From: Candidatus Hamiltonella defensa 5AT (Acyrthosiphon pisum)
GTDB taxonomy: Bacteria; Pseudomonadota; Gammaproteobacteria; Enterobacterales; Enterobacteriaceae
Reading direction: 5' to 3'
DNA: 64,000 bases
Assembly (NCBI RefSeq): GCF_000021705.1
Contig: NC_012751.1
Span: 558,001 to 622,000, forward strand
The position numbers and the translations under genes were made by a program. This document shows, piece by piece, positions 61,302 through 64,000 of the stretch. The notes under the pieces are model-generated. The model was not told the origin of the DNA. It worked only from the letters and a program-made list of their open reading frames with translations, and searched no databases. Each line of letters opens with the position of its first letter. Within the stretch, counting starts at the first letter, position 1.

Positions 61302-61574
61302 ATGGCACGTGTCACAGTTCAAGCAGCAGTAGAAAAAGTGGGTAATCGCTTTAAGTTAATTTTAGTGGCAGTACATCGAGCTCGTCTGCTGCAATCGGGA
61401 CGTGAAAATTCATTGGTTCCTGAAGAAAACGATAAAGTCACTGTCATTGCCCTTCGTGAGATTGAGCAGGGTCTAATTACAGAAAGTATTCTAAAAGAAA
61501 ATAATCAGCACGAAGATCAGATACAAAAAAAAGTACAAATGAAAACCATTTCTTCAACTCAAGACTTTGATTAA
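61302..61574 (+). CDS. rpoZ: RNA polymerase omega subunit
   Basis: Omega helps assemble RNA polymerase and forms part of ppGpp site 1. The 90-residue protein starts MARVTVQAAVEKVGNRFKLI at ATG 61302, matching the family; the frame is open 14 codons upstream. VPEENDKVTVIALREIEQGL is conserved. The Met-Ala-Arg residues that contact ppGpp in E. coli are kept. Confidence 0.96.
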   Translation: MARVTVQAAVEKVGNRFKLILVAVHRARLLQSGRENSLVPEENDKVTVIALREIEQGLITESILKENNQHEDQIQKKVQMKTISSTQDFD

Positions 61575-61582
61575 TCTCTATT

Positions 61583-63685
61583 TTGCATTTATTTGATAAT
61601 CTTTACCTGTTAATTAAAGAGTACTTGCCAGAGGAGCAGATCAAGCGTCTTAGACAAGCTTATCTTGTTGCTCGTGATGCTCACGACGGTCAGGTACGAT
61701 CCAGCGGTGAGCCATATATTACTCATCCGGTCGCTGTTTCTTGTATTTTGGCAAAAATGCGATTAGATTATGAAACTTTAATAGCAGCGTTATTACATGA
61801 TGTCCTTGAAGATACGCCGGCCACTTATGAAGATATGGAGCTGTTATTCGGGAAGACGGTTGCTGAATTAGTCGAAGGGCTTTCAAAACTCGATAAACTT
61901 AACTTTCGCGATAAAAAAGAAGCTCAAGCCGAAAATTTTCGGAAAATGATCATGGCGATGGTCGACGATATTCGCGTTATTTTGATTAAATTGGCTGACC
62001 GCACCCATAACATGCGTACTTTAGGGTCGTTACATCCTGCCAAACGTCGGCGAATTGCTCTTGAAACCCTTGAAATTTATAGCCCACTGGCTCATCGTTT
62101 AGGGATCCATCATTTAAAAATAGAATTAGAAGAATTGGGGTTTCAGGTACTTTATCCTAACCGTTATCGTGTGATTAAAGAGGTTATCAAAACGGCCCGC
62201 GGTAATCGCAAGGAAATGATCCAAAAAATCTTCTCTGAAATTAAAGGCAGGCTCCGTGAAGCCCGTATTTCCTGCAAAGTCAGTGGCCGAGAAAAACACC
62301 TTTATTCCATATATTGTAAAATGCGCCGCAAAGAGCAGCAATTTGATTCCATCATGGATATTTATGCCTTCCGCGTCATAGTGAAAGAAGTAGATACCTG
62401 TTATAGGGTATTAGGTCAAATTCATTGCCTCTACAAACCTCGCCCCTCCAGAGTAAAGGATTACATCGCCATACCAAAAGCAAACGGTTATCAGTCTTTA
62501 CATACTTCATTAATTGGCCCTCATGGTGTGCCTGTAGAAATCCAGATTCGTACGGAAGATATGGATCAAATGGCTGAAATGGGGGTAGCAGCACATTGGA
62601 GTTATAAACAACAAGGTGAGTTGGGCACTACAACGCAAATTCGTGCTCAACGCTGGATGCAAAGCTTGCTGGAATTACAGCAAAGTGCTGCTAATTCGTT
62701 TGAATTCATAGAGAGTGTGAAATCTGATTTATTCCCTGATGAAATTTATGTTTTCACGCCCAAAGGGCGTATTGTAGAACTGCCTGCAGGCGCAACCTCG
62801 ATTGATTTTGCTTATGAAGTTCACACCGATATTGGTCATGCTTGTGTTGGAGCGCGAGTTGATCGCATTCCTTATCCACTGTCTCAGCCTCTTGTGAATG
62901 GTCAAACGGTTGAAATTATCACTGCGCCTGGTGCCAGACCTAATGCCGCCTGGATTAATTTTGTGGTCAGCTCGAAGGCACGAGCCAAAATTCGGCAGCT
63001 TTTGAAAAATTTCAAAAGAGATGAATCTGTGAATTTCGGTCGCCGTTTACTGAATCATTCTTTCAGTAATGAAAAAACATTGTCTGACATTCCAGAGAAA
63101 AATATTCAACGTGAGCTTGAACGAATGAAACTCACTTCAGTTGAAAGCCTCTTGGCGGAAATTGGCGTGGGCAATATCATGAGTGTGGTGGTTGCTAAAA
63201 ATCTGGAAGGGAATCCCACAAATTTAACGGTCAGTCACGGCCGTAAACTCCCTATTAAAGGGGCAGAAGGAATATTGATCATCTTTGCAAAATGTTGTCG
63301 CCCTATTCCCGGTGATCCCATCATCGCTCATATAAGCCCAGGCAAAGGATTTGTGATTCATTATGAGTCCTGTCGCAATATTAGATGTCATCAAAAAGAA
63401 CCCGAAAAATTTATGGCTGTGGAGTGGGATCTCAATATTGTGCAAGAGTTCATTGTAGAGATTAGAGTTGAGATGTTTAATCAACAAGGATTATTAGCCA
63501 ATGTAACGGCGGCGATTAATGCTGCAAAATCTAATATTCAAAGTTTAAATACAGAAGAAAAAGATGGCCGTATCTACAGTGCTTTTATTCGTTTAACGAC
63601 TCGTGATCGCGGCCACCTTGCCAGTATTATGCGTAAAATTCGTATTATCCCACATGTGATTAAAGTCATTCGTAACCGAAATTAA
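61583..63685 (+). CDS. spoT: Bifunctional (p)ppGpp synthetase/hydrolase SpoT
   Basis: SpoT sets ppGpp levels in the stringent response. The 700-residue protein starts at TTG 61583 (HLFDNLYLLIKEYLPE), like the E. coli gene. Visible in order are the HD hydrolase domain (LIAALLHDVLEDTP; about residues 45-150), the synthetase domain (GREKHLYSIYCKM; DYIAIPKANGYQSLHTS; about 235-345), TGS (DEIYVFTPKGRIVELPAGAT; about 390-450), a Cys-containing helical region (FAKCCRPIPGDPI) and a C-terminal ACT domain. It appears intact. Confidence 0.97.
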   Translation: MHLFDNLYLLIKEYLPEEQIKRLRQAYLVARDAHDGQVRSSGEPYITHPVAVSCILAKMRLDYETLIAALLHDVLEDTPATYEDMELLFGKTVAELVEGLSKLDKLNFRDKKEAQAENFRKMIMAMVDDIRVILIKLADRTHNMRTLGSLHPAKRRRIALETLEIYSPLAHRLGIHHLKIELEELGFQVLYPNRYRVIKEVIKTARGNRKEMIQKIFSEIKGRLREARISCKVSGREKHLYSIYCKMRRKEQQFDSIMDIYAFRVIVKEVDTCYRVLGQIHCLYKPRPSRVKDYIAIPKANGYQSLHTSLIGPHGVPVEIQIRTEDMDQMAEMGVAAHWSYKQQGELGTTTQIRAQRWMQSLLELQQSAANSFEFIESVKSDLFPDEIYVFTPKGRIVELPAGATSIDFAYEVHTDIGHACVGARVDRIPYPLSQPLVNGQTVEIITAPGARPNAAWINFVVSSKARAKIRQLLKNFKRDESVNFGRRLLNHSFSNEKTLSDIPEKNIQRELERMKLTSVESLLAEIGVGNIMSVVVAKNLEGNPTNLTVSHGRKLPIKGAEGILIIFAKCCRPIPGDPIIAHISPGKGFVIHYESCRNIRCHQKEPEKFMAVEWDLNIVQEFIVEIRVEMFNQQGLLANVTAAINAAKSNIQSLNTEEKDGRIYSAFIRLTTRDRGHLASIMRKIRIIPHVIKVIRNRN

Positions 63686-63797
63686 TATTGGGCTTTTTAT
63701 AAAACGCGATAGTGAAGGTGTAAATTCAAGACGCACGAAAGAAGTCATAGTCCGTCCTTAGGTTTTGGAATAGGTCTATTAAAAAATGGAGTCTTCA

Positions 63798-64000
63798 GTG
63801 AAAGGTGATCTGCTTCATCATATCCCCCTCAGTGACCTTTCTGGTGTTAGTGGTAACCATCTGGCAAAGCTTTCCAGAATAAATTTATACAATGTACAGG
63901 ACTTGTTGTTACACCTGCCTTTACGTTATGAAGATCGTACTCATCTCTATTCCATAGAAAATTTAGAGCATGGCCTTTTTGGTGCTGTTCAGGGGAGAAT
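63798..64000 (+). CDS. recG: ATP-dependent DNA helicase RecG, N-terminal part
   Basis: The open frame at the window edge reads KGDLLHHIPLSDLSGVSG, LAKLSRINLYNVQDLLLHLP and LRYEDRTHLYSIENLEHG, the wedge-domain start of RecG, which regresses stalled replication forks. GTG 63798 has GGAG six bases upstream and fits the enteric start; ATG 63786 in the same frame is an alternative. trmH, which lies between spoT and recG in enterics, is missing from the 112-bp gap. Confidence 0.9.
   Translation, partial: MKGDLLHHIPLSDLSGVSGNHLAKLSRINLYNVQDLLLHLPLRYEDRTHLYSIENLEHGLFGAVQGR

Overview
The window looks like a chromosome segment of a host-restricted gammaproteobacterium of the order Enterobacterales. 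An aphid-type secondary symbiont such as Candidatus Hamiltonella defensa or Regiella is the best guess. This is inferred from enteric-like housekeeping proteins in a generally AT-rich sequence full of mobile DNA, toxin and adhesin genes and pseudogenes; no database search was possible.

Layout. 1-3.0 kb: a CS1/CFA-type (alpha) fimbrial operon on the minus strand (pilin, frameshifted usher, edge of a third gene). 3.7-4.5 kb: a CE-clan (Ulp1/SseL-like) cysteine protease, a candidate secreted effector. 4.9-5.1 kb: tRNA-Val and tRNA-Lys, followed by a decayed integrative element (truncated integrase, DUF1640-like gene, ssb, broken lambda-type exonuclease, small genes, operator and repressor). 9.2-12.2 kb: the 3' part of an rpn-type nuclease gene joined to a 2,345-bp group II intron, whose other flank is rpsR. 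12.2-13.2 kb: rpsR-priB-rpsF, with rplI missing. 13.4-23.7 kb: the envelope cluster uppS-cdsA-rseP-bamA-skp-lpxD-fabZ-lpxA-lpxB-rnhB. 24-25 kb: remains of an IS transposase gene. 25-36.5 kb: a co-directional run ppdD-hofB-hofC-thiB-thiP-thiQ-rsmE-gshB-yqgE-ruvX-aguB-aguA. 36.8-39.9 kb: glyQ-glyS. 40.5-51.7 kb: a giant adhesin gene made of four tandem autotransporter passenger modules, broken by a frameshift, an IS630-family element and the second intron copy. 51.7-54 kb: the second intron, inverted relative to the first. 54-59.7 kb: a beheaded, frameshifted RTX/Tcd-like toxin gene. 59.7-64 kb: ribC, then gmk, rpoZ, spoT and the start of recG.

How it fits together. The housekeeping genes give lipid A and fatty-acid synthesis, outer-membrane protein assembly, phospholipid and undecaprenyl precursors, thiamine uptake, agmatine-to-putrescine conversion, glycyl-tRNA synthesis and the stringent response. 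The accessory genes are host-interaction functions (fimbria, type IV pilus, adhesin, toxin, protease effector), several of them broken.

The most striking signal is structural. Both intron copies have unrelated genes on their two sides: rpsR against rpn, and adhesin against toxin. They therefore look like crossover points of recombination among several intron copies, and they have separated rpsR from rplI, the adhesin from its expected beta-barrel and the toxin from its N-terminus. Many of the gene breaks are one-base changes in homopolymer runs, so some could be rescued by slippage or could be sequencing errors.
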